Notes: generated by a model from the sequence alone, not told the origin. Shown: positions 35,559 to 47,328, counted from the first letter of the stretch. The stretch is DNA of 64,000 nt from Pseudomonadota bacterium (GCA_016125035.1 WGMN01000011.1:1-64000), one strand, 5' to 3'. Made by a program: numbers and translations.

Positions 35559-35758
35559 AGACGTTTTTCTGGCTTCCCTCTTGCAGAGAAAAACCGCGTC
35601 ACCGGTGGTTTATGCGCTTATTTTTATGCTCCGGTCAGTTGTGTGCGCACCGGGTCTAAAGCGGTGAGCGCCCCCAGCCTACGGTCCAAAAACGCATACA
35701 ACAAGGGCACTTAGCCCTTTGTGGCCAAATCAACCCAACACCTGTGGCATCGCCACCG
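35559..35758. other. Noncoding region downstream of the DUF84 gene
   Basis: No gene seen. AAGGGC-ACTTA-GCCCTT at 35703-35719 is a small hairpin that could end the leftward DUF84 gene. Otherwise only AT-leaning sequence. Together with the hairpins before it, the gap from cdsA to here is nearly 500 bases, the longest clearly noncoding gap besides the window start. Confidence 0.45.
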
Positions 35759-36295
35759 CTAACCGGCTTTGGCCTGGTCCGATGTATCCTCAAAAGCGCC
35801 GGGGTTCACCCACGGTATCAAGGCGGTTTTCACCGCCAGCGCAAAGCTGTCGTCCCGGCGCACTTTGCCGTTGCTCAGCGTTCCCACCACTCCTGTCGCG
35901 TAGTCATAAGGCAATCCTGCCGCCAACACATAAGGGCGCAACTCGGCGCCGTTCTTCATGGCTTCACCCCAGCTGTAGGGCATGGGGGTGGCTGCGGTAA
36001 TAACCGCCACCTCGCGTTTGCCGTCGCTCACCGCCACAAAGCCGATCATCGCCCACTCGCCGTTAAACTGGGCCACTCCGCCTTCCATGCCTACCCCCAG
36101 GTCGGCGCCCAGTGCCTGCGCAGCCCGTGCCCGGTTCAAGGCGCCCTGCATGGTCTGGTCCAACCCGATCGGTTGGGCGGGGACGCCACTGTCCACGTCC
36201 GCGCCTTCAATTTGGGCGTCATCCCAGTACGCGGCCACGCCTTGCCGCGCGGCGCCCATTTTTGCCGCATTTCTGCTGCCAACCATCACTTTCAT
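35759..36295 (-). CDS. DUF84/YjjX-type inosine/xanthosine triphosphatase
   Basis: 178 aa. VMVGSRNAAKMGAARQG at the N-terminus and GVGMEGGVAQ in the middle match the ITPase-like YjjX/DUF84 family, which hydrolyses non-canonical purine NTPs such as ITP and XTP. The start at MKVMVGS is chosen because the open frame upstream runs into the tRNA-Leu gene. A ggggag ribosome site precedes it. Substrate preference cannot be read from sequence. Confidence 0.8.
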   Translation of the reverse strand: MKVMVGSRNAAKMGAARQGVAAYWDDAQIEGADVDSGVPAQPIGLDQTMQGALNRARAAQALGADLGVGMEGGVAQFNGEWAMIGFVAVSDGKREVAVITAATPMPYSWGEAMKNGAELRPYVLAAGLPYDYATGVVGTLSNGKVRRDDSFALAVKTALIPWVNPGAFEDTSDQAKAG

Positions 36296-36348
36296 AACCC
36301 GAATCTCCCCTGTTTTGCAGCCAACCGCAGCCTTTCGCCGCTGCTTTT

Positions 36349-36433
36349 TGGTGCGGATAGAGGGACTCGAACCCCCACAGATCACTCCACTGGGACCTAA
36401 ACCCAGCGCGTCTACCAATTCCGCCATATCCGC
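36349..36433 (-). tRNA. tRNA-Leu (TAG)
   Basis: 85-base type II tRNA with a long variable arm (GTGGAGTGATCTGT region). Acceptor GCGGATA/TATCCGC, anticodon stem CTGGG-TTTAGGT-CCCAG (anticodon TAG), T-arm GGGGG-TTCGAGT-CCCTC, encoded ACCA. Confidence 0.95.
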
Positions 36434-36511
36434 GTGTCAGTGGTTATCGCACAGCCCAAAAGCCCTTGCAATCACCGCCAAAATCAGGCAAACCGTCCCC
36501 CGCATACCGGT

Positions 36512-36588
36512 GGCGAGCGTAGCTCAGCTGGTAGAGTACAGGATTGTGGATCCTGGTGTCGCGGGTTCAAGCCCCGTCGCTCGCCCCA
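36512..36588 (+). tRNA. tRNA-His (GTG)
   Basis: Acceptor GCGAGCG/CGCTCGC with an encoded extra 5' G (position -1) opposite C73, D-arm GCTCAGCTGGTAGAGT, anticodon stem CAGGA-TTGTGGA-TCCTG (anticodon GTG), T-arm GCGGG-TTCAAGC-CCCGT, encoded CCA. A cttcccgtagggaag hairpin follows, as after tRNA-Asp. Confidence 0.95.
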
Positions 36589-36645
36589 GTCTTCCCGTAG
36601 GGAAGCAACTCAAAGTAGGCGCGCACCATAAGGTGCAAGCCATTC

Positions 36646-36674
36646 TTAAAGTTTGATAAAACGTATGCTATAAA
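36646..36674 (+). promoter_or_regulatory. Candidate tig promoter
   Basis: TTAAAG and TATAAA with a 17-base spacer, about 28 bases before the trigger factor start codon. Partial match to sigma70 consensus. Confidence 0.4.
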
Positions 36675-36702
36675 GGTTTAAATCCAAGGGAAGGGGAGTC
36701 CC

Positions 36703-38034
36703 ATGCAAGCAGAACTGAACACGGGTAAGGGCCTGGCGCGCAGCCTCAACATCACCGTGCCCGCCGCCAAGGTGGCCGAGCACTTCACCCGCCGCATCGC
36801 CGCATTGTCCAAAAATGTCAAAATCGATGGCTTCCGCCCGGGCAAAGTCCCGGCCAAGGTGGTCAAAGAGAGGCTGGGCGACCAGGTGGCGCAAGACGTC
36901 GCGCGCGAACTGGTGGAAGAATGCCTGCCGCAGGCCATTAATGAGCACAAGCTCAACGTCGCCGGTCAGCCCCGCGTGCACAACAACGGCCCCACCGAGG
37001 GCTTCAAGGCCCAGGAAGGCACCGACTTCACCTTTATTGCCGATCTGGAGATCTACCCGGAAGTAAAACCGGAAGGCTTCTCCGGCCTCAAACTCACGCG
37101 CGAAGTGGCCGAACCGTCCGACGAGCTGGTCTCCGGCGCGCTCACCCGCCTGCAAAGCCAGATGCAGTCGTTCGCAGAGAAAAAGGGCAAGGCTGAAAAA
37201 GGCGACCGCATCACCGTCACCGGCCAAGGCTACGCCGATAAAAAGGCCTTTGATGGCGGCAACCTCAAGGATTTCACCATCGTGCTGGGCGCCGGCCAGG
37301 TCATCCCGGGCTTTGAAGACGGCCTCATCGGCACCAAGGCAGGCGACGAGGTCGAGGTCAACGTCACTTTCCCGGCGGAATACCACGCCAAGGAGCTGGC
37401 GGGCAAACCGGCCACCTTCAAACTCACCGTCAGCAAGGTGGAAGGCCCCAAGGACGAAGAGCTGAACGACGAATCCGTAAAAAAAATGGGCTTCGAAAAC
37501 CTCTCCGCCCTCAAAGACATCCTCAAAAGTGGCGCCGTGCGTGATCTCACCAACGCGTCCGAGCAACGCTTGAAGCGCGCCCTGCTCGACGCGTTGGAAA
37601 AATCCAACAGCAAGTTCGAGCTGCCGCAGGTGCTGGTGGAAGCCGAGCACCAGGCCCTCTGGCGCGCGCAACTGCAAGAGCTTCAACAGCGCAACCTGCC
37701 CATCGAGGCGCTGGGCTCCTCGGTGGAAGACGCCATCGCTTCCCTGCGCCCGCTGGCCGAGCGCCGCGTGCGCCTGGGGCTCACCCTGGCCGCCATCGCG
37801 CGCGAGAACAAGATCGAAGTCACCACTGAAGACCTCGACGCCGCCATCGCCGCGCAGATCGAAGGCGCTGGCCCGCAGGCCGAGCAAGCCCGCCGCTACT
37901 TCGCCAATCCGCAAAACCGCCAGCAACTGCTGGGCCCCATCCTGGAAGACAAGGTCACCAAGTGGGTGCTCGACCAGGCCGAGGTGAAGGAAAAGAAGGT
38001 GGAAGCGCAAGAGCTCCTGGCGGAATTGCAATAG
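36703..38034 (+). CDS. tig: Trigger factor
   Basis: 443 aa ribosome-associated chaperone and peptidyl-prolyl isomerase. The ribosome-binding signature GFRPGKVP (~43-50), a central FKBP-type domain (~GDRITVTGQGYADKKAF to VKVEGPK-like, ~165-245), and a long helical C-terminal arm domain rich in Gln/Glu. AAGGGAAGGGGAG ribosome site. tig upstream of clpP, clpX and lon is the standard order, here with a methyltransferase in between. Confidence 0.96.
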   Translation: MQAELNTGKGLARSLNITVPAAKVAEHFTRRIAALSKNVKIDGFRPGKVPAKVVKERLGDQVAQDVARELVEECLPQAINEHKLNVAGQPRVHNNGPTEGFKAQEGTDFTFIADLEIYPEVKPEGFSGLKLTREVAEPSDELVSGALTRLQSQMQSFAEKKGKAEKGDRITVTGQGYADKKAFDGGNLKDFTIVLGAGQVIPGFEDGLIGTKAGDEVEVNVTFPAEYHAKELAGKPATFKLTVSKVEGPKDEELNDESVKKMGFENLSALKDILKSGAVRDLTNASEQRLKRALLDALEKSNSKFELPQVLVEAEHQALWRAQLQELQQRNLPIEALGSSVEDAIASLRPLAERRVRLGLTLAAIARENKIEVTTEDLDAAIAAQIEGAGPQAEQARRYFANPQNRQQLLGPILEDKVTKWVLDQAEVKEKKVEAQELLAELQ

Positions 38035-38068
38035 CCGCCACAGCTTAAGCCTTGCTCATAAAGTACGT

Positions 38069-38093
38069 CGCCGGTTCACCCGGCGGCTTTTTT
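38069..38093 (+). terminator. Terminator after tig
   Basis: CGCCGG-TTCAC-CCGGCG then gcttttttat: an intrinsic terminator 35 bases after the stop. Confidence 0.88.
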
Positions 38094-38136
38094 ATGCGCT
38101 GACAATTCTTCCCGGCTTTGGCATTCTCCTCGGGCC

Positions 38137-39165
38137 ATGAACCCCCGCCTTCTGCCCCTGCTGGTATGCCCCTTAAGCAAGGCGCCGCTCACCCTTAAAG
38201 ACGCAATCTACGCGCCCTCGGGGGCCATCCTGTCAGGCCGGTTGGTCACCCGCAAAAACCCGCGCGTGTCGTATCCCATTCTCAACGGCGTGCCGCGCTT
38301 CACCGGCCAAACCAGCATCACCGCTGCCAGCAGCGTGCACAGCTTTGGCGAGCAGTGGAACTACTTCAACTTCGATAAATTCCGCGCCATGTTCGAGAAG
38401 CATACCATCGGCAACACCTTCGGCTCTTTTTCTTTCCTTAAAGGAAAAACAGTGGTGGATGCTGGCGCCGGCGCGGGCATGCAAACCCGCTGGCTGGCCG
38501 AGAATGGCGCCGCCCATGTCATCGCGCTAGAGCTCTCTCACACGGTGGATGGCATCCTCGCGCAAAACCTCGCCGGGCTTGGCAATGTCGATGTCATTCA
38601 ATGCAGCATCGATGCCATTCCGCTCAAAAACGGTGCCATTCCGGGCATCGTCATGTGCAGCAACGTCATCCAGCACACACCGTCGGTCAAGGCCACGGCA
38701 ACAGAGCTCTGGCGCATCACCGCTCCAGGGGCCGAGTTCTGCTGGAATGTCTATACGCGTGACGACAGCACCCTGGGCCGCCGCCTGCGCTACAAACTTT
38801 ACAGTACTACCCGCGCGGTGGTGGCGCGCCTGCCGTTTGTGCTGCGGCTGGCCTATGCCCACGCCATGGCGGGGTTGCGCTTTGTGCCGGGGCTTGGCTG
38901 GCTGCTAGAGCGTGCCGACCTCATGCGCCGTGGCGACGTGCCGGTGGGCACTGGCCTGGCACGCTTGCGCGCACTCTACCTGGCGGGGCTGGTCAACACG
39001 TTTGATTACTTCGGCGCACACCAGTACCAGCACCACCTCAGCTTTGCCCAAATCAAAGCCATCATGGCCTCATTCCGCCCCAAACCCACCGCGCTCAATG
39101 GCAAAGCCTTCTTCGTGTCGCCGCAACCCATCGGCATCCTCCTGCGCCTGAAGAAGCCACGCTAA
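38137..39165 (+). CDS. Class I SAM-dependent methyltransferase with Trm112-like head
   Basis: 342 aa. Residues 1-60 ([13 protein letters not shown]...[11 protein letters not shown]) look like the Trm112-type small domain often seen before methyltransferases, though with a single Cys. A Rossmann methyltransferase core follows, with motif [17 protein letters not shown] (~107-122) and [14 protein letters not shown] (motif II/III). The C-terminal ~100 residues are helical with hydrophobic stretches. Substrate unknown. It sits between tig and clpP, closed off by the tig terminator. Confidence 0.8.
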   Translation: MNPRLLPLLVCPLSKAPLTLKDAIYAPSGAILSGRLVTRKNPRVSYPILNGVPRFTGQTSITAASSVHSFGEQWNYFNFDKFRAMFEKHTIGNTFGSFSFLKGKTVVDAGAGAGMQTRWLAENGAAHVIALELSHTVDGILAQNLAGLGNVDVIQCSIDAIPLKNGAIPGIVMCSNVIQHTPSVKATATELWRITAPGAEFCWNVYTRDDSTLGRRLRYKLYSTTRAVVARLPFVLRLAYAHAMAGLRFVPGLGWLLERADLMRRGDVPVGTGLARLRALYLAGLVNTFDYFGAHQYQHHLSFAQIKAIMASFRPKPTALNGKAFFVSPQPIGILLRLKKPR

Positions 39166-39227
39166 CTTACACCTTTCAGCGCCTGCCTTCTTTTGCTATC
39201 CTGCCGCCAACAAAGAAGGAAACCCCT

Positions 39228-39830
39228 ATGTCCGGCCTCGTCCCCATTGTCATAGAACAAACCGCCCGCGGCGAGCGCTCGTTCGATATCTACTCGCGCC
39301 TGCTTAAGGAGCGCGTGATTTTCCTCACCGGCCAGGTGGAAGAGCACATGGCCAACCTCATCGTCGCGCAACTGCTGTTCCTGGAATCCGAGAACCCCGA
39401 GGCGGATATTTCCTTCTACATCAACTCGCCCGGCGGCGTGGTCACCGCGGGCATGGCCATTTACGATACCATGCAGTACATCAAGTGCCCGGTGTCCACC
39501 ATCGTGGTGGGGCAGGCGGCCTCCATGGGCGCGCTGCTCTTGGCTGGCGGCGCCAAGAACAAACGCTACGCGCTCAAAAACTCCCGCACCATGATCCACC
39601 AACCGCTCGGCGGCGCGCAGGGCCAAGCCACCGATATCCTGATCCAGGCGGAAGAGATCAAACGCACCCGGGAAATGATCAACCACATCCTCGCCCACCA
39701 CACCGGCCAGCCGGTCAAGAAGATCGCGGAAGACACCGAGCGCGACAACTTCATGACCGCCGAGGAAGCCATGAAATACGGCCTGGTCGACCACGTCCTC
39801 ACCCACCGCGACGACCTGAAGAAAAAATAG
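39228..39830 (+). CDS. clpP: ATP-dependent Clp protease proteolytic subunit
   Basis: 200 aa, full length. Catalytic Ser99 in [11 protein letters not shown], His124 in [12 protein letters not shown], and Asp in EDTERDNF (~173). [16 protein letters not shown] is the oxyanion region. It forms the 14-mer chamber fed by ClpX. AAGAAGGAAA ribosome site. A terminator follows, and clpX lies 2.4 kb on, separated by two leftward genes, unlike the usual adjacent clpP-clpX pair. Confidence 0.97.
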   Translation: MSGLVPIVIEQTARGERSFDIYSRLLKERVIFLTGQVEEHMANLIVAQLLFLESENPEADISFYINSPGGVVTAGMAIYDTMQYIKCPVSTIVVGQAASMGALLLAGGAKNKRYALKNSRTMIHQPLGGAQGQATDILIQAEEIKRTREMINHILAHHTGQPVKKIAEDTERDNFMTAEEAMKYGLVDHVLTHRDDLKKK

Positions 39831-39848
39831 CCCACCCCAAAAAAACCA

Positions 39849-39872
39849 AAGGCGGCCCGCAAGGGCCGCCTT
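39849..39872. terminator. Terminator between clpP and the zinc-finger gene
   Basis: AAGGCGGCCC-GCAA-GGGCCGCCTT, a perfect 10-bp stem lying between convergent genes. Preceded by A-rich sequence (aaaaaaacc), so it is also effective leftward. Confidence 0.8.
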
Positions 39873-39895
39873 CGTCGTCAGTGGTGTCGCATCGC

Positions 39896-40324
39896 CTAAC
39901 CGCTGGTGTCCGTGTCCACGCCGGGAGGCAGTTTCATGCCGGTCGGACCGGCCAGCGCGGCCTCATCCCGCTGCAACTGGGCCAGCACCTTGTTCCGGTA
40001 GGCCGAGAGGGCTTCCTCGAGCAGCAGCGCGAACTTCGCGTGCATCTCGCTCCTCAATTCCCGCATCTGCTCGTCGAGCAACGCAGCAACAGCAGGCAGT
40101 ACGGTCGGCAATCCGCGGGGAAGAAGCTTTTCTTCGCGCAGCGTATCCATGCCCAGCTCCAGGCATTCATTGCAGATGAACATCGTCTCCGTGGGCTTGG
40201 CGGCGAGGCCTTTCACCTCGTGCTGGCTCTTACTGCAAAAGCTGCAATAAAAGGTCGTCTTTTTGCCTTCAGCAGGTTTCTCGGCAGTCTTAACGGCGGC
40301 AGGCGCCGCAGGTGTCTCGTTCAT
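39896..40324 (-). CDS. Stand-alone ClpX-type C4 zinc-finger protein
   Basis: 142 aa. Residues ~24-66 ([18 protein letters not shown], then [10 protein letters not shown]) are a complete ClpX N-terminal zinc-binding domain: two CxxC pairs at ClpX spacing. They closely resemble the ClpX of this window ([17 protein letters not shown]...[10 protein letters not shown]). There is no AAA+ domain. An Ala/Pro/Lys-rich head precedes the finger, and a long helical, probably coiled-coil tail follows (~80-125). In ClpX this domain dimerises and docks adaptors and some substrates. A free copy beside clpX may form mixed dimers or act as an adaptor or decoy; this is inference. Confidence 0.85.
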   Translation of the reverse strand: MNETPAAPAAVKTAEKPAEGKKTTFYCSFCSKSQHEVKGLAAKPTETMFICNECLELGMDTLREEKLLPRGLPTVLPAVAALLDEQMRELRSEMHAKFALLLEEALSAYRNKVLAQLQRDEAALAGPTGMKLPPGVDTDTSG

Positions 40325-40445
40325 GGTCTCGCTCCTCTGGCTAAAAAGGTCTGGAAAAATCGACCTTAAACTTTGAATACACTTTTAGCCGCAACAATGT
40401 CAAGGGGTTCACCCACCTTGCCACCTCCGGCCGCAGCTTCCCCGC

Positions 40446-42071
40446 TCAGTTGCCTGCCGGCGGCACGCCCACCACAAAAGCCGGGGCCATCTCCCCGCCT
40501 TGCGGCGCGCGGCGGGCGGTGTCGCGCAGGTACATGTCAATGCCCAGGGCGGGCGAGGTCATGTAAACGTAGGCGCCGCTGGCCAGAAATTCCTTCCTCG
40601 GGTCGTCGCGCGGGCCCCAGTCCAGCACCTGGGCGTAGTCGGGTTTTACCTCGCGTAGCACGCGGCCTATGTCGTGGCGGTTGTGGCCCACCGTCCCGGG
40701 CATGCCGTAAAACACCGGGTACTCGGTGTCCACCGGCAGGCCGGCAACTTCGCGGTTGGTCTTGCCCAGCATGTCGTAGGCGCGGCCGGGCCAGTAGTAT
40801 GGTATGGTTCCGGCCCACACCACCGCCACCACCGCATCGGGGGCTAACAGGCGGTTCAGCACCTGGACGGTGCGCAGGTTTATCTGGGCCGCTTCCACCT
40901 GGTAGGGCAGCACGCGGCCGTCCATCTGCTTGCGGTAGGGCTTGTAGGCCCACCACCAGCCCACCGCCAGCAGCAGCACGCACAGCGCGGTCAGGCTGCG
41001 GCGCGGCTGGCTGCAAAACGCCACCGCCATCAGCGGCACCGCCACCACCACGCCGGGCACAATCTGCCGCCAGTATGGCCAGGGGTCGCCACCCACCCAT
41101 ACCTGGTAGGCCATCAGCCCTAGCAGGGTGGCCAGCATGGTCACCGCCATCAGGTTGCGCCACAGTGTTGCGGCCAGCGCGGCCAGCACCACCAGGGGCC
41201 AGTGGTGGCCCAAAAACAGGCGCAGGAAGATCACCCCGTTGCCCAGCCGGTGCCAGGCCGGGTCGTCGCCCATCTTCAGCAGATAGGTATTGGGCACCCA
41301 CTCGCCGTAATAGTAGTGCCGCCACAGCAGGTGCAGTGCCATCACCGCCGCCACCCCGGCGGCCAGCAAGCTCAGCCGCAGCAGGTCTTGGCCGCGGCGG
41401 CGGAACAGGCAGGCCAGCCACCAGGCCGCCAGCGGCGGCAACACAATCAATACGCCGTCGGGGCGCAGGGCGTAGGCGCAGGCGGCCAGCGCCCATAGGG
41501 CCAGCAGCACGCGCGGGGTGGGGGTGGCGTGCCAGCGGGTGGCCACCATATAAAAGGTCGCCAGCCCCACCACGGCCAGCGGACCCACTTCCATACCCAG
41601 TATGCACCAGTAGGCCAGCGGGTAATAGGTCCACACCAGCAGGGCGCTCAGCACGGCGGCCAAGCCCGCACGCGCCTCGGTGGCTTGCCGCTGGCGCAGC
41701 AGGGCAAAGGCCAGCTTCGCGGCCATCAGGCCGCAACTCAGCCACACCAGCAGGCCAAGCAGCTGCACCATAAGCGGGGCAAAACGCACCCCGGCCAGGG
41801 CAATGCAACCAGCCATCACCATGGTCCACAAGGGGTTGGTGTAGCCTTCCACGTATTCGCCGGCGTTCCAAACCAGGCCATGGCCCTCCACCAGCATGCG
41901 TGCGTAACGCATAGAGATCATACCGTCATCGAACAGCGAAAAATAAACCCGGCCATCCATGCCGGTCAAAAACGTCTGGTGGAGGAACCATACCCCCCAG
42001 CAGGCGGCGGCAAGGGTGGCAAGCATCAGCGGCAGGGCGGGGCTGCCGCTGTTCAACAGGCGTCTCAACAT
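40446..42071 (-). CDS. Multi-TM GT-C-type glycosyltransferase-like protein
   Basis: 541 aa with about eleven membrane helices. The acidic loop after TM1, [18 protein letters not shown] with VEGYTNPLW, matches the periplasmic catalytic-loop pattern of GT-C glycosyltransferases of the AftB-like class that use polyprenyl-phosphate sugars. A soluble C-terminal region (~385-541) follows the helices. Substrate unknown; likely envelope polysaccharide or protein glycosylation. It lies leftward between the zinc-finger gene and clpX, which it does not resemble functionally. Confidence 0.7.
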   Translation of the reverse strand: MLRRLLNSGSPALPLMLATLAAACWGVWFLHQTFLTGMDGRVYFSLFDDGMISMRYARMLVEGHGLVWNAGEYVEGYTNPLWTMVMAGCIALAGVRFAPLMVQLLGLLVWLSCGLMAAKLAFALLRQRQATEARAGLAAVLSALLVWTYYPLAYWCILGMEVGPLAVVGLATFYMVATRWHATPTPRVLLALWALAACAYALRPDGVLIVLPPLAAWWLACLFRRRGQDLLRLSLLAAGVAAVMALHLLWRHYYYGEWVPNTYLLKMGDDPAWHRLGNGVIFLRLFLGHHWPLVVLAALAATLWRNLMAVTMLATLLGLMAYQVWVGGDPWPYWRQIVPGVVVAVPLMAVAFCSQPRRSLTALCVLLLAVGWWWAYKPYRKQMDGRVLPYQVEAAQINLRTVQVLNRLLAPDAVVAVVWAGTIPYYWPGRAYDMLGKTNREVAGLPVDTEYPVFYGMPGTVGHNRHDIGRVLREVKPDYAQVLDWGPRDDPRKEFLASGAYVYMTSPALGIDMYLRDTARRAPQGGEMAPAFVVGVPPAGN

Positions 42072-42232
42072 ACTTTACTTATAGCCGCGGTGGTGCTGCC
42101 TGTCATGGGCTATGCCCTTTGGGCGGGCAGCCACACTGCGGCGGGCCAAGGCGGGGGCCTCTCCCCATAGTGCTTGACACCCCCACCGCCCTGCCCGAAA
42201 CTCAGGCAGTTTAAAAGGAAGAGCCCACACCC

Positions 42233-43561
42233 ATGGCCAAAAAGCCGGAAAGCCCCCCCCCCAGCAACGGCGGCACGCTGTACTGCAGCTTTTGCGGCAA
42301 GTCGCAGCATGAGGTGCGCAAGCTCATCGCCGGGCCCACGGTGTTCATCTGTGATGAATGCGTGCGCCTGTGCATGGATATCATCCGCGAGGAAGAAGCC
42401 GCGCCGGGCGCCACCGCCGCGGGCGGCAAGGCCCCGGGGGCCGAGGGCAAACTGCCCACCCCGCAAGAGATCATGGGCATCCTGGATGACTACGTCATCG
42501 GGCAATCCAAGGCCAAGCGCATCCTGTCTGTGGCGGTCTACAACCACTACAAGCGGCTCGAGCACGCCTCTTCCACCACCAAGCCAGAGGTGGAAATCGC
42601 CAAATCCAACATTCTGCTGGTGGGGCCCACCGGCTCGGGCAAAACGCTCCTCGCCCAAACGCTCGCGCGCATCCTGGATGTGCCCTTCACCATGGCCGAT
42701 GCCACCACGCTCACCGAAGCGGGCTATGTGGGGGAAGATGTGGAGAACATCATCCTCAAACTGCTCCAGGCGTCCGATTATAATGTGGAACGTGCCCAGC
42801 GCGGCATCGTCTACATCGATGAAATTGATAAGATCTCCCGCAAGGGCGATAACCCCTCCATCACGCGCGACGTCTCGGGCGAGGGGGTGCAGCAGGCGTT
42901 GCTCAAGCTCATCGAGGGCACGGTGGCCTCTGTTCCCCCCCAGGGCGGCCGCAAGCACCCCCAGCAAGAGTTTCTGCAGGTGGATACCTCCAACATCCTG
43001 TTCATCTGTGGCGGGGCTTTCTCCGGGCTGGAAAAGGTCATCGGCCAGCGGCTGAAGAAGCGCAGCATCGGCTTTAATGCCGAGGTGAACTCTGAAGACA
43101 AACGCGGCGTGGGCGAGCTCTTCCAGCACGCCGAGCCTGAAGATCTGGTCAAATTCGGCCTTATCCCGGAATTTGTCGGCCGCCTGCCGCTTATCGCCAC
43201 GTTGAATGATCTCGACGAAGAGGCCCTCATCCAAATCCTCACCATGCCCAAAAACGCGCTGGTCAAGCAGTACCAGCAGCTGTTCAAAATGGAAGACGCG
43301 CGCCTCACCTTCGCGCCAGATGCCCTGCAGGAGATCGCCAAACAGGCCATCAAGCGCAAAACCGGGGCCCGTGGGCTGCGCGCCATCCTGGAAACCGTGC
43401 TGCTCGACACCATGTTCGACCTCCCCACGCTGGAAAACCTGGAGGAGGTGGTCATCAACCGCCAAACCATCGCTTCGGGGGCGGAACCGCTGAAGATCTT
43501 CACCGACACCCCCAAACAGGCCTCTCCAAAGCCAGAAAAAGCCAGCAAAAAGGCCTCTTAG
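42233..43561 (+). CDS. clpX: ATP-dependent Clp protease ATP-binding subunit ClpX
   Basis: 442 aa. N-terminal zinc domain ([15 protein letters not shown]...[10 protein letters not shown]), Walker [13 protein letters not shown] (~126), pore motif GYVGEDVEN, Walker [11 protein letters not shown], the ClpP-docking IGF-type loop region ([13 protein letters not shown]), sensor 2 [11 protein letters not shown]. It unfolds tagged proteins and feeds ClpP. AAAAGGAAGAG ribosome site; a TTGACA lies 50 bases upstream but no good -10 is seen. Confidence 0.97.
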   Translation: MAKKPESPPPSNGGTLYCSFCGKSQHEVRKLIAGPTVFICDECVRLCMDIIREEEAAPGATAAGGKAPGAEGKLPTPQEIMGILDDYVIGQSKAKRILSVAVYNHYKRLEHASSTTKPEVEIAKSNILLVGPTGSGKTLLAQTLARILDVPFTMADATTLTEAGYVGEDVENIILKLLQASDYNVERAQRGIVYIDEIDKISRKGDNPSITRDVSGEGVQQALLKLIEGTVASVPPQGGRKHPQQEFLQVDTSNILFICGGAFSGLEKVIGQRLKKRSIGFNAEVNSEDKRGVGELFQHAEPEDLVKFGLIPEFVGRLPLIATLNDLDEEALIQILTMPKNALVKQYQQLFKMEDARLTFAPDALQEIAKQAIKRKTGARGLRAILETVLLDTMFDLPTLENLEEVVINRQTIASGAEPLKIFTDTPKQASPKPEKASKKAS

Positions 43562-43572
43562 GGCCTTTTTTT
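43547..43572 (+). terminator. Terminator overlapping the clpX stop
   Basis: AAAAAGGCC...GGCCTTTTTTT: the left arm is inside the last codons of clpX and the right arm ends in a T-run. The hairpin overlaps the stop codon. Confidence 0.8.
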
Positions 43573-43660
43573 GGGCCAGAATCAGGCGCTTTCCCATTCA
43601 CATCAAACCTTACAGCCAACAGCATGAAAAGGTTGTAAAAAAGCCAATTACCCCCTTCCC

Positions 43661-43690
43661 AGCCCCCCCATCTTACGTTAAGGTGGGGCT
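43661..43690 (+). promoter_or_regulatory. Stem-loop in the leader of the 105-aa gene
   Basis: AGCCCC(CC)CATCTTA pairs with TAAGGTGGGGCT around a short loop, about 75 bases before the start codon. Could be an attenuator-like leader structure. The remaining leader has no clear promoter. Confidence 0.35.
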
Positions 43691-43763
43691 CTGAAAGGTC
43701 CCTGTAAGAGGACTCAATCACAACGAATCATCACCCTTTTTTTCATGTTCGCGAGGAGCCGCA

Positions 43764-44081
43764 ATGACTATGTCAATTGATGTCGGCGAGGTCCCCCCGC
43801 CGAAACTGAACGAGCCCCGCTCGCCCGTACTCCATCTGAAGACCGAGCTTTTTCAGCTGGGGCCCCCGTCGGAGGCCGAAATCGATCGGCAACCACGACC
43901 AAACTATGGCGGCTCGCTGAGCCGCCTTGTCGACCCGGCTCTGGAATACCTGGAGCCGCGCCCCGCCCTGCGCTACGGGGTGGGGCTGACAGTCGGCATG
44001 GCGGTCACGTGGTTCCTCATATCACCGTTCTGCCGCATAGTTCTGGAGATATACCGTCTCTCCAACAGCACTGCATCATGA
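43764..44081 (+). CDS. Small membrane protein (105 aa)
   Basis: No family recognised. A proline-rich polar N-terminal two thirds (EVPPPKLNEPRSP, PRPNYGGSLSRL) is followed by a single C-terminal hydrophobic helix (VGLTVGMAVTWFLISPFCRIVL, ~72-93), so a tail-anchored layout with the bulk in the cytosol is likely. gcgaggagccgca ribosome site. It is followed by a second small membrane protein; both lie between clpX and lon, bounded by terminators. Confidence 0.6.
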   Translation: MTMSIDVGEVPPPKLNEPRSPVLHLKTELFQLGPPSEAEIDRQPRPNYGGSLSRLVDPALEYLEPRPALRYGVGLTVGMAVTWFLISPFCRIVLEIYRLSNSTAS

Positions 44082-44092
44082 AGGAGGCCGGT

Positions 44093-44386
44093 ATGTCATC
44101 AAAGCGTGTCCTCCCGACGCCGATTCCGGATCGCACGCTGCGGTTCCCCGAAATGGAGGACCCGCGGCGCGACTATAAGACGAGGGTTGTCGATCGCCTG
44201 CTTGAGGCGATCGTGGTGGTGGTGTTGCTCGATCTATGGATCGCGCTATCGCCTGATCCCTACGCCACGGCCGCGTCCAACTGGGTCACGGCCCAGGTAG
44301 TGCAGCCGTTGCTGGACCGCCCGCAAGGCGGCGTCAGCGCCCACGTTCAGTTGTGGCTTAACCATCGCCGCGACTGGAATGGCTAA
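44093..44386 (+). CDS. Small membrane protein (97 aa)
   Basis: No family recognised. A charged N-terminus (PDRTLRFPEMEDPRRDYKTR), one hydrophobic segment (VDRLLEAIVVVVLLDLWIALS, ~33-53), then a polar tail ending LNHRRDWNG. The start is chosen after a perfect AAGGAGG six bases upstream; an ATG 15 bases earlier overlaps the previous stop. Likely cotranscribed with the 105-aa gene and perhaps its partner. Confidence 0.6.
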   Translation: MSSKRVLPTPIPDRTLRFPEMEDPRRDYKTRVVDRLLEAIVVVVLLDLWIALSPDPYATAASNWVTAQVVQPLLDRPQGGVSAHVQLWLNHRRDWNG

Positions 44387-44399
44387 CGGCCCTTCCGGC

Positions 44400-44432
44400 A
44401 AACCCCCGACCGCAACCGCGGCCGGGGGGTTT
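44400..44432 (+). terminator. Terminator before lon
   Basis: AAACCCCCGACCGC-AACC-GCGGCCGGGGGGTTT: long GC stem ending in ttt, 14 bases after the stop of the 97-aa gene. Confidence 0.85.
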
Positions 44433-44547
44433 GTCATACCCTGCGTCCTTTCCGCCCCACCCCCAACCCCAACCTTACCCTGTGGGTATCCTCCCGCCCA
44501 AAAGCGCGCCACGCGCCTTGCCTCCGGGGCGCAACGCTTGCACCATG

Positions 44548-44575
44548 CTTGCAAGGCGAGAAACCACCCCCTTGT
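44548..44575 (+). promoter_or_regulatory. Candidate heat-shock (RpoH-type) promoter of lon
   Basis: CTTGCAA, a 13-base spacer, then CCCCTTGT, close to the sigma32 pattern CTTGAAA-N13-CCCCATNT. The -10 half overlaps the left arm of the CIRCE element. Confidence 0.6.
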
Positions 44576-44598
44576 CACTCACCATGTTTGAGTGCTAA
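44572..44598. promoter_or_regulatory. CIRCE element (HrcA operator) upstream of lon
   Basis: TTGTCACTC-N9-GAGTGCTAA. The right arm is a perfect match to the CIRCE consensus TTAGCACTC-N9-GAGTGCTAA and the left arm matches 7 of 9, with exact 9-base spacing. It lies 34 bases before the lon start. HrcA normally controls groESL through this site; its use at lon is unusual. Confidence 0.8.
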
Positions 44599-44632
44599 TG
44601 TCGCCCAATAACAAAATAGGGACAACTTCACG

Positions 44633-47146
<2,514 letters not shown>

Positions 47147-47205
47147 GAACGCCAAAAGTGGCGGCTGGCAAGCAAAAAATGCGTGAATAATTTTCGCGCA
47201 TTTGC

Positions 47206-47234
47206 TTGACACCGCAGAAATCCGGTCATCTAAT
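47206..47234 (+). promoter_or_regulatory. Sigma70 promoter of hup
   Basis: TTGACA, 17-base spacer, TCTAAT: close to consensus, about 95 bases before the HU start codon. Confidence 0.75.
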
Positions 47235-47328
47235 TCACCCGTCCCGCAATTGCCTAGGCAAACTGCGGTTCGCCGGGGGGTCACCATGCCAACCCGGAGT
47301 CTCTAACGGAAGGGAAAAGGATCAACCC

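Noticed and set aside
40373-41773. 466-aa open frame on the plus strand, opposite the GT-C-like gene
   Set aside because: Extremely Pro/Arg/Ala-rich with no domain; a typical antisense artefact of GC-rich codon positions.
42110-43597. 495-aa open frame antisense to clpX
   Set aside because: Mirror of clpX codon structure; no motif and no ribosome site.
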